From Polaribacter glomeratus (lineage in GTDB: Bacteria > Bacteroidota > Bacteroidia > Flavobacteriales > Flavobacteriaceae): a DNA stretch of 64,000 bases. The stretch lies in the NCBI RefSeq assembly GCF_002954665.1, contig NZ_MSCM01000002.1, positions 592,767 to 656,766 of the forward strand. The letters run 5' to 3'. A model generated the notes under the pieces. The model had not been told where the DNA came from. It searched no databases and saw nothing but the letters and a program-made list of their open reading frames with translations. Shown here one piece after another: positions 18,299 through 26,690 of the stretch. Position numbers and translations under genes: made by a program. Within the stretch, counting starts at the first letter, position 1; every line of letters starts with the position of its first letter.

Positions 18299-19551
18299 AC
18301 TACTACTTGTTGGCAATGGCTTTGATTTAGCACATGGATTGCCAACTTCTTATCGTGATTTTTTGAATGACTTTTGGAAGAATTTTTCTAAAAATTATAA
18401 CAACCAAGAGGTGAAAAATTTGATTGCGATAGACGATCAATACAATGATTATTTTAATAACGGGAATAATACAATAGAAAGGTTTGATGATTTGGCATTA
18501 AACCTTAAAAATTATTGTAAAAATGATAACTATATTTTTGAAGAAAAAGATTTTATTGCTAGAGATAAACTTAAAAATATATTTAAATTCAAAAATGATT
18601 TCTTTAAAATAATAAACTTAAAAAACTCAATCGAAGATTGGGTAGATATAGAAAACGAGTACTACTTGCAGCTAAAAAGGATAGCTAAATTAAAGTTTGG
18701 GAATTTCACTGAGGAGGAAACAAAAAAAGAGACAAGGAAAAAAATTTTAAAATTAAATATAGAATTTGAAAGTGTAAAAATTTTATTAAAAAACTACCTT
18801 ATAGGCAAGGTGAATCAAATTTATGACTTCACACAAATTGAAGAATCAAAAGAGTTGACAAAAATTTTTAGAAATATTTGAATCAAATAATTTTTTTCAA
18901 AATCATTTGAATTTTAAAGAAAAAATAGAAAATTATTCTAAAGAGTTTTCATTTTCTGATGATAAAAATGATGTTTTGAGTATAAGTGATACTTTAATAA
19001 AGTCTACTAAAAATAAGATAACTTATAGTTCTCTTTTTTTAGATTTTAATTATACCTCAACAATTCCATTTTATATCAAAGAATTAGGAAATAGGGCAGC
19101 TGACTATTCTATTAATAAAATTCATGGAGATTTAAATAATATGGTTTTTGGTTTTGGTGATGAAATAGATGAAGATTATAAATTAATCGAAAACTTAGAT
19201 GATAATGAATACTTAAAATTCTTTAAATCGTTTAAATATTTTCAAAATAGCAAATACAATAAACTTTTACAATATATCGATAGCGGAAAATTTCAAATAT
19301 TTGTTTTAGGACATTCTTGTGGTTTATCAGACAGGGTGATGTTAAATACTATTTTTGAACACAAAAACTGTCGTTCAATAAAAATTTATTATCATCAAAG
19401 AGAAGATGGCTCAGATAATTATTCTGATGTTGTAAAAAATATTTCTCGTCATTTTAAAGATAAACCTTCAATGAGAAGAAAAATAGTAAGTAAAGAACTC
19501 TCTTCATCTTTGCCGCAAAATGTTCGTTTTAAAAAGATTGAAAAAAATTAA
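18291..19551 (+). pseudogene. AbiH-family abortive-infection protein, frameshifted
   Basis: The 5' part (196 residues, ATG 18291) begins LLLVGNGFDLAHGLPTSYRDFL, the AbiH signature, and stops at 18879-18881. The 3' part continues in the +1 frame with EIFESNNFFQNHLNFKEKIENY and contains the second half of the family (LFLDFNYTSTIP, NKIHGDLNNMVFGFGDE, FVLGHSCGLSDRVML). The shift must lie between 18859 and 18881; the run CAAAAATTTTTA at 18859-18870 is the obvious place. Removing one base gives a protein of about 420 residues. AbiH proteins are phage-defence proteins of unknown mechanism. The gene overlaps brnQ by 8 bp and has no defence neighbours. Either a decayed gene or a homopolymer sequencing error. 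Confidence 0.85.
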
Positions 19552-19875
19552 TAATTCCTTTACAAAGTTTAGTTCAGCAGATGTACTTCATAATTTTTTA
19601 ATCTTTTATAATTCAGTTTAAATTGGTTTCGCTAGTTTTTTTTGAAACATTTTATTTTTAAACAGCAATTAATTTTATTTAAGCTATTTTTTTGGGTACA
19701 TTGAACCTTTAATTTTTTCACTTCCTACCACTCTCTATTTTTTTTACGGTTTTACCAAAATGTTTGCATGCTTTGAGCATTTAAACATACATAAAAAGTA
19801 TTTCAATTCATTTTAAGAGTGTTTGCTTATCTACCCTTTTATTAGTTAAAACACTAAACCTTTAATAGCACATCC
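19552..19875. other. Intergenic, no feature recognised
   Basis: AT-rich spacer between the broken AbiH gene and the SUMF1-type gene. No exact TAnnTTTG box, tRNA, or strong hairpin was found. Confidence 0.5.
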
Positions 19876-21312
19876 ATGGAAAAAAAATTACACATTATTA
19901 GTGCACTTCTGTTTATCTTTTTAATTATTCCAAAATCAACTTTAAGGGCGCAAACGTTACCAAGTGAAATACTAATGAAAGATATTGATGGTGGTACTTT
20001 TACAATGGGAAACAATAGCTTAACGGGTAATCCAGATCAGAAAGTGGCTGCTCCTGAGCACGAGGTAACAGTATCAGCTTACTCGATGAGTGAAGCAGAA
20101 ATTACAAATGCGCAATATGTAGTGTTTTTAAATGCTGCTTTTAATGAGGGTTTAATTAAAATTATTTCTGGCACAGGAGGCCCAGATAATGGTAAACGAT
20201 TAATTCAAGGTACAGTATCTTCTACTTATAACGGCAAGATATTGTATACGCTTGACGGAATTAGAGTATTAAAAGATCATGGCAATGAGGATGGAGATAG
20301 TAACCAATTTACAGGAAGCATAGAACCAGAAAATCCATTAAATATAGCTTATATAGATTTCAACCAAACCGCTAATGTTTTTTATGTAAAAGACCCTTTT
20401 AATGTGAATGATTTTAATTGGATAGCAGTTTGTAATTATCAAGATTACGGAACTACACAAATGGTATTCGAGGGCGCTACTTTAAATGATTTTGATGATT
20501 GGGCTGGAACAGGGCAAAATTATTCTGATGAATTACAAGGATGGACGGAAAGTAATCCGTCAGCAGCGACCAATTTACCAACTCAAACAGAAGTTTCTGG
20601 TTGGCCTGTAACTTTTATTAGATGGTGGGGAGCAAAAGCATTTGCAGAATATTACAGCGTAAATCTACCAACTGAAGCACAGTGGGAGTTTGCGGCAAAA
20701 GGAGGCGCTAATTTTCAAGACGCAGTGCACGATGGTGCGGATATTAGTGATGCAAATTGGAATAAAGCAGGAGGTTTGGCCACAGGACATGTAAGAAGTG
20801 CAATAAGCGGAACAGCAAATCCTTTTGAACTTTATAATTTGGCAGGAAATTCTTGGGAATGGATTGCAGATAACTATGTTGCACCTTATGATACTGCAGC
20901 GGTTACCGATCCTTTTGTTGAGGTTAGCGGCTCTACTTTAAGATGTTGGCGAGGTGGTTCTTGGAATTATCATGAAGCAACTTTACAAACTGCCATACGT
21001 TTTTTTGACGAAGAAAATAGAGGCAATGACCATTTTGGATTCAGAATTGCAGGAACACATTCAACATTGTCTACTGATAAATTTATAGAAACAGGTTTTA
21101 AACTGTATCCAAATCCAGCAAAAGATTATCTAACTATTTCAATAATGAATATAAATAACCAAACCACCATTAAAATATATAGCATAACAGGGCAACTTAT
21201 TCAAAGTCAAAAAATAACTTCTAAGAACGAAAGGATAAAGTTGCATAATTTGTCGAAAGGAATTTTCATAATTAAGATAGGTGAAATAGCTAAAAGATTA
21301 GTTGTTGAATAG
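19876..21312 (+). CDS. Secreted SUMF1/FGE-domain protein with T9SS type A sorting domain
   Basis: The 478-residue protein has a signal peptide (to about LRAQ), a formylglycine-generating-enzyme/SUMF1-like fold (DIDGGTFTMGNN; EHEVTVSAYSMSEAEITNAQYVVFLN; PTEAQWEFAAKGG; AGNSWEWIADNY; CWRGGSWN; FGFRIAG) and a C-terminal T9SS sorting domain (GFKLYPNPAKDYLTIS to IIKIGEIAKRLVVE). An insertion around residues 95-230 separates the first motifs from the core. In this secreted form the fold is more likely a binding or surface-anchored domain than a sulfatase-activating enzyme; no sulfatase gene is nearby and the two catalytic Cys of true FGE were not identified. Confidence 0.88.
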   Translation: MEKKLHIISALLFIFLIIPKSTLRAQTLPSEILMKDIDGGTFTMGNNSLTGNPDQKVAAPEHEVTVSAYSMSEAEITNAQYVVFLNAAFNEGLIKIISGTGGPDNGKRLIQGTVSSTYNGKILYTLDGIRVLKDHGNEDGDSNQFTGSIEPENPLNIAYIDFNQTANVFYVKDPFNVNDFNWIAVCNYQDYGTTQMVFEGATLNDFDDWAGTGQNYSDELQGWTESNPSAATNLPTQTEVSGWPVTFIRWWGAKAFAEYYSVNLPTEAQWEFAAKGGANFQDAVHDGADISDANWNKAGGLATGHVRSAISGTANPFELYNLAGNSWEWIADNYVAPYDTAAVTDPFVEVSGSTLRCWRGGSWNYHEATLQTAIRFFDEENRGNDHFGFRIAGTHSTLSTDKFIETGFKLYPNPAKDYLTISIMNINNQTTIKIYSITGQLIQSQKITSKNERIKLHNLSKGIFIIKIGEIAKRLVVE

Positions 21313-21774
21313 AAATTAAGAAGCTATAAACTAATTCAATAGCATTTAAAGTTCTCTAAACTTGGCTTATAAATTCTTTAGGAGAAAAGATAAATAGAAG
21401 TGTCGTTTTCGGTTTAATAGACAAAAAAGAGTCAGTTTTTTTCCTAAATATTTCTAATACTACAAAAAAGAATCTTCATATTTCAGCTATTTAAACTTCT
21501 AAAAAAAGCATTAATAAGCTTCATTTTTTTAAGATTAAAAAGAAACAAACACTTCGTAATAAGATCATTTTGAAAACAAAACTGTAGAGGTTTTACGATA
21601 AAGCGTTTGGCTAAAACCTATTACCGCTGTATTTCAGGTATTTAAGTTGCAAAAAAAGTAGTATAACCCGTTTTTAGAGATATTTAGTTGTAAGTTTGTC
21701 ATATGTAAAAATTGTTAAATTCTCAATTTTAAGCATAAAAATTATTTAATCACTAACTTAACCTAACCAAAATT
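21313..21774. other. Intergenic upstream region of the ice-binding gene
   Basis: 462 bp without a recognisable gene. It contains the -7 box at 21691-21698 and a predicted leader of about 70 nt; the remainder is AT-rich with short A/T runs only. Confidence 0.5.
21691..21698 (+). promoter_or_regulatory. -7 promoter box TAAGTTTG of the ice-binding gene
   Basis: Exact TAnnTTTG match; predicts a start near 21705 and an untranslated leader of about 70 nt, longer than for most genes here, which would leave room for temperature-dependent control. Confidence 0.5.
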
Positions 21775-22572
21775 ATGAAATTATTAAAATTAATGCCAAT
21801 CTTAGCAATGTTCTTGATTGGAGTACTGTCGAGCTGTGATACAGCAGAAGAAACTACTTTGATGACACCGATTAATTCATCAACTAAAACTAAATTAGAA
21901 CCAGTTATTAGTTCTAAAAAATCGGAAGGAATCAATTTAGGTGTTGCCGGAGAGTTTGTAATTCTTACAAAATCAGGAATTACGAATGTTAGACAATCTG
22001 ATATTAAAGGAGATGTAGGAACAAGCCCAATAACAGGTGCCGCACTTTTATTAACTTGTGAAGAAGTAACAGGTACTATATACACCGTAAATGCTGCCGG
22101 CCCAGCTTGTAAAATAACTGCGCCTTCTAGATTGTCAACCGCTGTTGGAGATATGGAAACTGCATATACAGATATCGCAGGGCGCGCTAGTAGTGCAGAT
22201 AAAACAAATTTAGGAGCTGGTAATATAACAGGAATGACACTATCACCAGGCGTTTATAAATGGACAAGCGCAGTTTTACTTAATGGTGTTTTAGAACTTA
22301 AAGGTAACGAAGATTCTATATTTATATTTCAGATTGCAGAAACTTTTGATATGGGTTCTGGAGCTGAAATTCTTTTAACGAATGGCGTTCAGGCTAAAAA
22401 TATTTTTTGGCAAACTGCGGGTGCTGTTACTTTAGGTACAACAAGTTCGTTTCAAGGAAGCTTATTAGGTAAAACTTCAATTGCTGTGCAAACAGGTGCA
22501 AGTGTTAACGGAAGGTTGCTAGCACAAACAGCAGTAACATTGCAGATGAATTCAGTTAAAATGCCTAACTAG
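21775..22572 (+). CDS. Ice-binding protein, DUF3494 family, lipoprotein
   Basis: DUF3494 proteins bind ice through the flat face of a discontinuous beta-solenoid and inhibit recrystallisation or anchor cells to ice. The 265-residue product has a lipobox (GVLSSC, about Cys21), then the family body: EFVILTKSGITNVRQSDIKGDVG, PSRLSTAVGDMETAYTDIAGR, NLGAGNITGMTLSPGVYKW, LELKGNEDSIFIFQIAETF, then FWQTAGAVTLGTTSSFQGSLL and TSIAVQTGASVNGRLLAQTAVTLQ. Length matches a single domain. The lipid anchor implies attachment to the cell surface rather than release. An intrinsic terminator follows at 22652. No second copy in the window. Confidence 0.95.
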   Translation: MKLLKLMPILAMFLIGVLSSCDTAEETTLMTPINSSTKTKLEPVISSKKSEGINLGVAGEFVILTKSGITNVRQSDIKGDVGTSPITGAALLLTCEEVTGTIYTVNAAGPACKITAPSRLSTAVGDMETAYTDIAGRASSADKTNLGAGNITGMTLSPGVYKWTSAVLLNGVLELKGNEDSIFIFQIAETFDMGSGAEILLTNGVQAKNIFWQTAGAVTLGTTSSFQGSLLGKTSIAVQTGASVNGRLLAQTAVTLQMNSVKMPN

Positions 22573-22651
22573 CTATTAAAACCTGAATTCAATCATCAAA
22601 AAAAACGATCGCCTTCTCTTTTGACGTAGCGATTTTAAATTAAAAATAACT

Positions 22652-22683
22652 AAAAAAGGTTCTGCAAAAGTGGAGCCTTTTTT
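22652..22683 (+). terminator. Intrinsic terminator after the ice-binding gene
   Basis: Stem AAAAAAGGTTC / GAGCCTTTTTT (11 pairs with one G-U) with a 10-nt loop; the A/T outer part makes it usable in both directions. Confidence 0.75.
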
Positions 22684-22871
22684 CTTGGTCTTAAAAATAA
22701 TATTACAATTCATTAGACTCTTACAATACATCACCTTAATTAAAAAAATAAAAAGCTGATACAAAAAAGTTGTTTGTAAAAAAATTTGAAAAAGGTTACA
22801 TTCTCAATCTATTCGTTAAAAAATATTAAAGTTTCACCAACTTTTACGACCAACAAACCACAACAAAAAAT

Positions 22872-23711
22872 ATGGCAATTCAAGAAATCGTAAAATACTC
22901 TTTTAAAGAAACTTTCTCTTTAAGTTCAGTTCAGTTTAAAAAAGCCTGTACAATAGAGCATTCTGTGTCCCAAAATGCCTATTCTATTTATTGGATTCAG
23001 GAAGGAAAAGGAACCTATAATATCGATTTTGAACAATATACTTTTAATGATAATGTTGTGTTTTTTCTTTCTCCTGGCCAAATATTCACCGTAGATTCCG
23101 AACAAATAAAAACAGCATACAAGCTAACTTTTGTTAGCGGTTTTTACTGCATACAAACCCACGATCAAGAAGTGGCTTGTAACGGAATTCTCTTCAACAA
23201 TATTTATGAAACGCCGTTTGTAAAGCCTTGTAAAAAGGACGCTGCAAAACTTAATTTTATTTTAGAAAGTCTCATAGAAGAATTTCAGCAGCCGGCAACT
23301 GCGCATTATGATATGTTGCAAGCCTATTTAAAGCAATTTATTATTTGTGCCGTTCGTGTTAAAAAAGAAAATCGCGTTATTAAAGACGATACAGAAACGC
23401 GTCTTTTTAAAGATTTTAGTTTGTTAGTAGAGCAAAATTTTAAAACACTACATTCGGTAACAGCCTATGCAAATCGATTGGGAATTTCTCCTAAATCGAT
23501 TACCAAACACTTTCAAAAATTAGGCACAAAAACGCCATCAGCTTTTATTAAAAACCGTATTTTATTACAAGCCAAGCGTCAATTAATTTACACAGATAAA
23601 ACTGTAAAAGAAATTGCTTTTGAGCTCGGTTTTAACGATCCTGCATATTTTACACGCTTCTTTACAAAGGCAATTTTAAAATCTCCATTGCAGTTTAAAA
23701 AAGAGTATTAA
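22872..23711 (+). CDS. AraC-family transcriptional regulator (cupin-type sensor domain)
   Basis: A 279-residue soluble regulator: N-terminal AraC-binding cupin-like domain (SIYWIQEGKGTYNIDFEQYTFNDNVVFFLSPGQIF) and C-terminal double helix-turn-helix (SVTAYANRLGISPKSITKHFQKLG; VKEIAFELGFNDPAYFTRFFTKAILKSPLQFKK). It is followed on the same strand by a repeat element and then by a small operon whose promoter region has two TGTCCAA half-sites 21 bp apart, so the operon is its probable target. The effector is unknown. Confidence 0.92.
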   Translation: MAIQEIVKYSFKETFSLSSVQFKKACTIEHSVSQNAYSIYWIQEGKGTYNIDFEQYTFNDNVVFFLSPGQIFTVDSEQIKTAYKLTFVSGFYCIQTHDQEVACNGILFNNIYETPFVKPCKKDAAKLNFILESLIEEFQQPATAHYDMLQAYLKQFIICAVRVKKENRVIKDDTETRLFKDFSLLVEQNFKTLHSVTAYANRLGISPKSITKHFQKLGTKTPSAFIKNRILLQAKRQLIYTDKTVKEIAFELGFNDPAYFTRFFTKAILKSPLQFKKEY

Positions 23712-23747
23712 CGTTGTTTTATTCCTCTTTTTAATAGTACTAGCAAC

Positions 23748-23844
23748 TTGGGCGTGCCCTTGCAGGTCAGGCTTTCGCAACTCGCTTTTTTAAGTTTTAT
23801 CAAACTTAAAAAGAGCTCAAACAATTTGCTCTATCCTTCACGCG
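23748..23844 (+). repeat. Dispersed hairpin repeat, copy 1
   Basis: Begins TTGGGCGT, contains GGTCAGGCTTTCGC and AAAGAGCTCAAACAA, ends CTATCCTTCACGCG. The same ordered blocks appear in reverse orientation at 41512-41602. A central palindrome (TTAAGTTT-TATC-AAACTTAA) forms a hairpin. It lies between the AraC gene and its presumed target promoter. Confidence 0.75.
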
Positions 23845-23868
23845 TGCTTTTTACCAGCTTTTTTTCCG

Positions 23869-23927
23869 TGTCCAAACAGAAGGAACTTTTGTCCAATTTT
23901 TAAGGTTACTATCGGTTGCACCTTTGC
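23869..23927 (+). promoter_or_regulatory. Candidate AraC-regulated promoter: two TGTCCAA half-sites 21 bp apart and a CACCTTTG -7-like box
   Basis: TGTCCAA occurs at 23869-23875 and 23890-23896, 21 bp apart in the same orientation. A -7-like CACCTTTG (one change at each of the two first positions from TAnnTTTG) lies at 23919-23926, 36 bases before the next start codon. The layout is that of an AraC-activated promoter. Confidence 0.55.
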
Positions 23928-23962
23928 AGTGTCAAAGAGAAGTAATTAAAAAATCAACAAAA

Positions 23963-24067
23963 ATGAAAACAATAAAAAACGTGCAATGTCCAAACTGTTG
24001 GGAATATCAAACATACGATGAGCAAAACCCAAATCAGCAACTTTGCGAATGCAAAACATCAATATAA
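23963..24067 (+). CDS. Small zinc-ribbon-like protein, 34 residues
   Basis: ATG 23963 opens a 34-codon frame, MKTIKNVQCPNCWEYQTYDE and so on, ending LCECKTSI. The four Cys (CPNC and CEC with a preceding Leu) form a CxxC...CxC pattern that could hold zinc. It lies 36 bases behind the presumed AraC-controlled -7 box and 42 bp before the AhpD-like gene, so it is the first gene of that operon. Too short for most gene finders. I do not recognise a named family; the Cys pattern and placement argue that it is real. Confidence 0.6.
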   Translation: MKTIKNVQCPNCWEYQTYDEQNPNQQLCECKTSI

Positions 24068-24109
24068 ACAAAGCTAAAAATTAATAATAAAACAATCTAA
24101 AATAAAATT

Positions 24110-24658
24110 ATGAGCACATTTAACGTACCAACAAAAAACGAAGTATCAGAAAATAACCAAGCAATCTTTACTCAATTAGAAAAAGGATTGGGTTTTGTTC
24201 CAAATTTATATGCAGCATTTGCACATAGTGAAACTGCTTTAGGTAATTTTTTAGCAATCGGAAACGGAAAAACAAGTTTTTCAGCAAAAGAAAAAGAAGT
24301 AATTAATTTAGCTGTAAGTCAAGTAAACGAATGCGTTTATTGTTTATCTGCACACACTGCAATTGGAAAAATGAATGGTTTTACAGAAAATCAAATTTTA
24401 GAATTAAGAGCTGGTAAAGCTACTTTTGACGCAAAATTAGATGCATTAGCAAAGTTTGCAAGAAATAGTACTATTAACAGAGGAGCTGCAACTCAAGAAA
24501 CCGTTGAAAACTTATATGCTGCGGGCTACACAAAAGGAAATTTAGCAGATGCAATTATTTTAATTGGCGAAATTACAATTACCAATTACTTTCATAAAAC
24601 AACAGCTGTTGCAGTAGATTTTCCAGTAGCACAACCTTTAGAAATAGCAACCGTATAA
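24110..24658 (+). CDS. Carboxymuconolactone decarboxylase / AhpD-like family protein
   Basis: A 182-residue helical protein with the AhpD active-site pattern ECVYCLSAH (CxxC about residues 69-72, His 76). In the AhpD branch these Cys act in peroxide reduction; the true decarboxylase branch lacks them, so an alkylhydroperoxidase-like redox role is more likely. It is preceded by the 34-residue zinc-ribbon gene and followed after 32 bp by a cupredoxin-like gene, all on one transcript probably controlled by the upstream AraC regulator. Confidence 0.88.
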   Translation: MSTFNVPTKNEVSENNQAIFTQLEKGLGFVPNLYAAFAHSETALGNFLAIGNGKTSFSAKEKEVINLAVSQVNECVYCLSAHTAIGKMNGFTENQILELRAGKATFDAKLDALAKFARNSTINRGAATQETVENLYAAGYTKGNLADAIILIGEITITNYFHKTTAVAVDFPVAQPLEIATV

Positions 24659-24690
24659 TTAAAATTTAAACATTTAAAACATCAGAAAAC

Positions 24691-25047
24691 ATGAAAAAAT
24701 TAGTAGCAATAATAGTACTTGCATTTGGCTTTACATTTAACACAAATGCGCAAGAGGTAAAAACAGTTTCTTTAGAACAAACAAAAGGTGAGTTTACACA
24801 GAAACAAATAACGTTAGCAGAAGGAACTTACATTTTTGAAATTAATAATAATAATGTTGGTCATAATGTTGGTTTTGTATTAGCGCCAAAATCGGATGTA
24901 AAAGCGCACATTAAAAATGCATACGTAACAGAACAAGTAAAGAACAACACAAAGCAAAACTCTAAATCTGTAACGCTTAAAAAAGGGGAATATGTATATT
25001 TTTGTCCTTTAAACCCAACACCACAATATACTTTAATTGTAAAGTAA
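24691..25047 (+). CDS. Exported cupredoxin-like protein
   Basis: A 118-residue protein with a signal peptide (to NTNAQ) and a plastocyanin-like fold: GTYIFEINNNNVGHNVGFV carries the first His ligand and KKGEYVYFCPLNPTPQYTLIVK the Cys. In classic type 1 copper sites the Cys is followed by His and Met; here the loop reads CPLNPTPQ, with neither, so copper binding may be altered or absent. Last gene of the AraC-linked operon, ended by a strong terminator at 25063. Confidence 0.8.
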   Translation: MKKLVAIIVLAFGFTFNTNAQEVKTVSLEQTKGEFTQKQITLAEGTYIFEINNNNVGHNVGFVLAPKSDVKAHIKNAYVTEQVKNNTKQNSKSVTLKKGEYVYFCPLNPTPQYTLIVK

Positions 25048-25062
25048 GTTTAAATTAAGTTT

Positions 25063-25088
25063 GGCGAGCTGCAATGCTCGCCTTTTTT
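25063..25088 (+). terminator. Intrinsic terminator GGCGAGC-loop-GCTCGCC with T6
   Basis: Perfect 7-bp G/C-rich stem (25063-25069/25076-25082), 6-nt loop, followed by six T. It ends the cupredoxin operon and touches the stop of the convergent gene. Confidence 0.92.
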
Positions 25089-25674
25089 AGTTTTTACAAA
25101 AGCCTTTTTCTAACTCAATTTCATTTAAAGTTTGCCAAACTTTATGTGTAAATTCTTTTGGCGAAAATTTAAAAAGTAGTAACGTTTTTTGAGTCTTTTC
25201 ACAAAAATGACTTGCTATTTTTACGTTTAAAACAAATCGCTTACTTGTTGCAAAATGATCATACGTAGCTACTTTACCTTCAAAAAAAGTGATGGTTTTT
25301 TCTGTTATTGTTTTAACAATTGTTGCGGTTGCTTTTTGATTTAAATTATTGGTTTCAGAAACACTATTTAAGCCATCAAAGTATTTTTCTAAATCAGAAG
25401 CTAACTGATTTTCTGTCATATTTTTATCATAATTAATACTCCAAGCATAGGTATAAGACCAGAAAAAAATGTGTTCTGGAGTTCGCCAACCTTTTGGTGG
25501 AAAACGAACTTCTGCAAGACCTGTATAGTTAATCTCTTGCGCAAAACGAATCGGAAAAGGGAATACTTCTTTTCCCCAAGTGCTGTCTAATTTTATTAAA
25601 TTTTCTTTTTCAGTTTCTTGTGCAGAAAGAAAAAATGAACAGAATAAGGTAATAATTAGAAATGCTTTTTTCAT
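25087..25674 (-). CDS. Exported protein of unknown function, 195 residues
   Basis: A signal peptide (MKKAFLIITLFCSFFLSAQ) and a soluble domain with GKEVFPFPIRFAQEINYTGLAEVRFPPKGWRTPEHIFFWSYTYAWSI. A conserved Trp/Pro-rich patch (RFPPKGWRTPEHIFFW) and a C-terminal Cys pair (HFCEKTQ and KGFCKN) stand out. I do not recognise the family. Convergent with the cupredoxin operon, divergent from the frameshifted winged-helix gene. Confidence 0.7.
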   Translation of the reverse strand: MKKAFLIITLFCSFFLSAQETEKENLIKLDSTWGKEVFPFPIRFAQEINYTGLAEVRFPPKGWRTPEHIFFWSYTYAWSINYDKNMTENQLASDLEKYFDGLNSVSETNNLNQKATATIVKTITEKTITFFEGKVATYDHFATSKRFVLNVKIASHFCEKTQKTLLLFKFSPKEFTHKVWQTLNEIELEKGFCKN

Positions 25675-25799
25675 ATGGTTTTTTTAAGAGTTTGTTCTTT
25701 CTGTAAAACTATCTCAACATCAGCTAAAAAGTGTCAAAAAAATGTAAAAGAAATGTAAACTGTTATAAAAATTGAATCAATTGTGTGTTATTTGCACTT

Positions 25800-26652
25800 A
25801 TGATCAACAAAAAGAAGATTTTTTTAATGCTATGTATTGCTTTTGCTATTTTTTGTTTTTGGAATTTCTCTAAATCGGAAAACAATAATGAACTATTTTC
25901 TAAGAAAGTAAAAGTAGCTTTAAGAGCTATTGGTCATCAAATATTGCTATCAAATAAAGATTCCATTACTTTAATTTTACCAGTTAATAAAATCACGGAA
26001 AATAAGTATCAAATTTCATTTGAAAAGCACCTTTATATTAATCCAGAAATTTTGGTTTCGGTTGTGAAAAATGCATTCCAAAAATCAGATTTTCCCAAAA
26101 ATTATTTTGTAGAAGTTATACAATGTGCTACGAATGATGTTGTGTATAGTTAAAAACGAATCAGAAAAAAATATTATCCCTTGTATTGGAAGGGTTTTAC
26201 CTGTAGATTGTTATCAGGTAGAAATTATTTTTACAGATATAAAAACGAGTACTTTTAATCGGAATTTGTTACTTATTATTGTAGTTATTTTTCTTGTAGG
26301 ATTTTGGTTTTCTTACACTAGAAAATCAGTTGCTAAAATTGAAGAAAAGGATACAGATTTTATTTCAATAGGTGTTTTTAGTTTTTATCCGAAGCAACAT
26401 AAATTGATGCAAAAATCCAAAGAAATTAGCCTTTCTAAAAAGGAATGTGAGTTGCTAGAAATCTTTGTGGCGAACCCAAATAAGATTATAAAAAGAGAAG
26501 AATTAACCAAAAAAGTTTGGGAAGATCATGGTGTTTTTGTAGGCAGAAGTTTAGATACGTATATTTCAAAACTTAGAAAAAAATTAAAAGATGACGCTTC
26601 TATTCAGCTTATAAATGTTCACGGTGTTGGTTATAAATTAGAAATAAAATAA
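25800..26652 (+). pseudogene. Membrane-anchored winged-helix regulator (OmpR-type DNA-binding domain), frameshifted
   Basis: The first part (ATG 25800) has a membrane anchor (FLMLCIAFAIFCFWNF) and a periplasmic-type domain ending CATNDVVYS before TAA at 26151. The +1 frame continues KNESEKNIIPCIGRVLPVDCYQVEIIF, a second membrane helix (LLLIIVVIFLVGFWF) and an OmpR-type winged helix (LSKKECELLEIFVANPNKIIKREELTKKVW; RSLDTYISKLRKKLKDD; GVGYKL). Dropping one T at 26150/26151 joins VVYS directly to KNESEKN in frame, giving one ToxR/CadC-like two-helix regulator of about 283 residues as seen in relatives. A real mutation or a base-call error. Confidence 0.75.
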
Positions 26653-26656
26653 AAAA

Positions 26657-26683
26657 AGGCGACCATTTCTGATCGCCTCTTTT
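26657..26683. terminator. Intrinsic terminator AGGCGA/TCGCCT between convergent genes
   Basis: Stem 26657-26662/26673-26678 with a 10-nt loop, A-run on the left and T-rich right side, so it can serve both the winged-helix gene and the convergent NO reductase gene. Confidence 0.75.
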
Positions 26684-26690
26684 AGTAAAA

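Noticed and set aside
18859..18881. Programmed ribosomal frameshift in abiH
   Set aside because: The change needed is +1 (or -2), and no heptameric slippery site with downstream structure was seen; mutation or sequencing error is simpler.
22576..22764. 62-residue minus-strand open frame
   Set aside because: It runs through the terminator of the ice-binding gene and has low-complexity, AT-driven composition.
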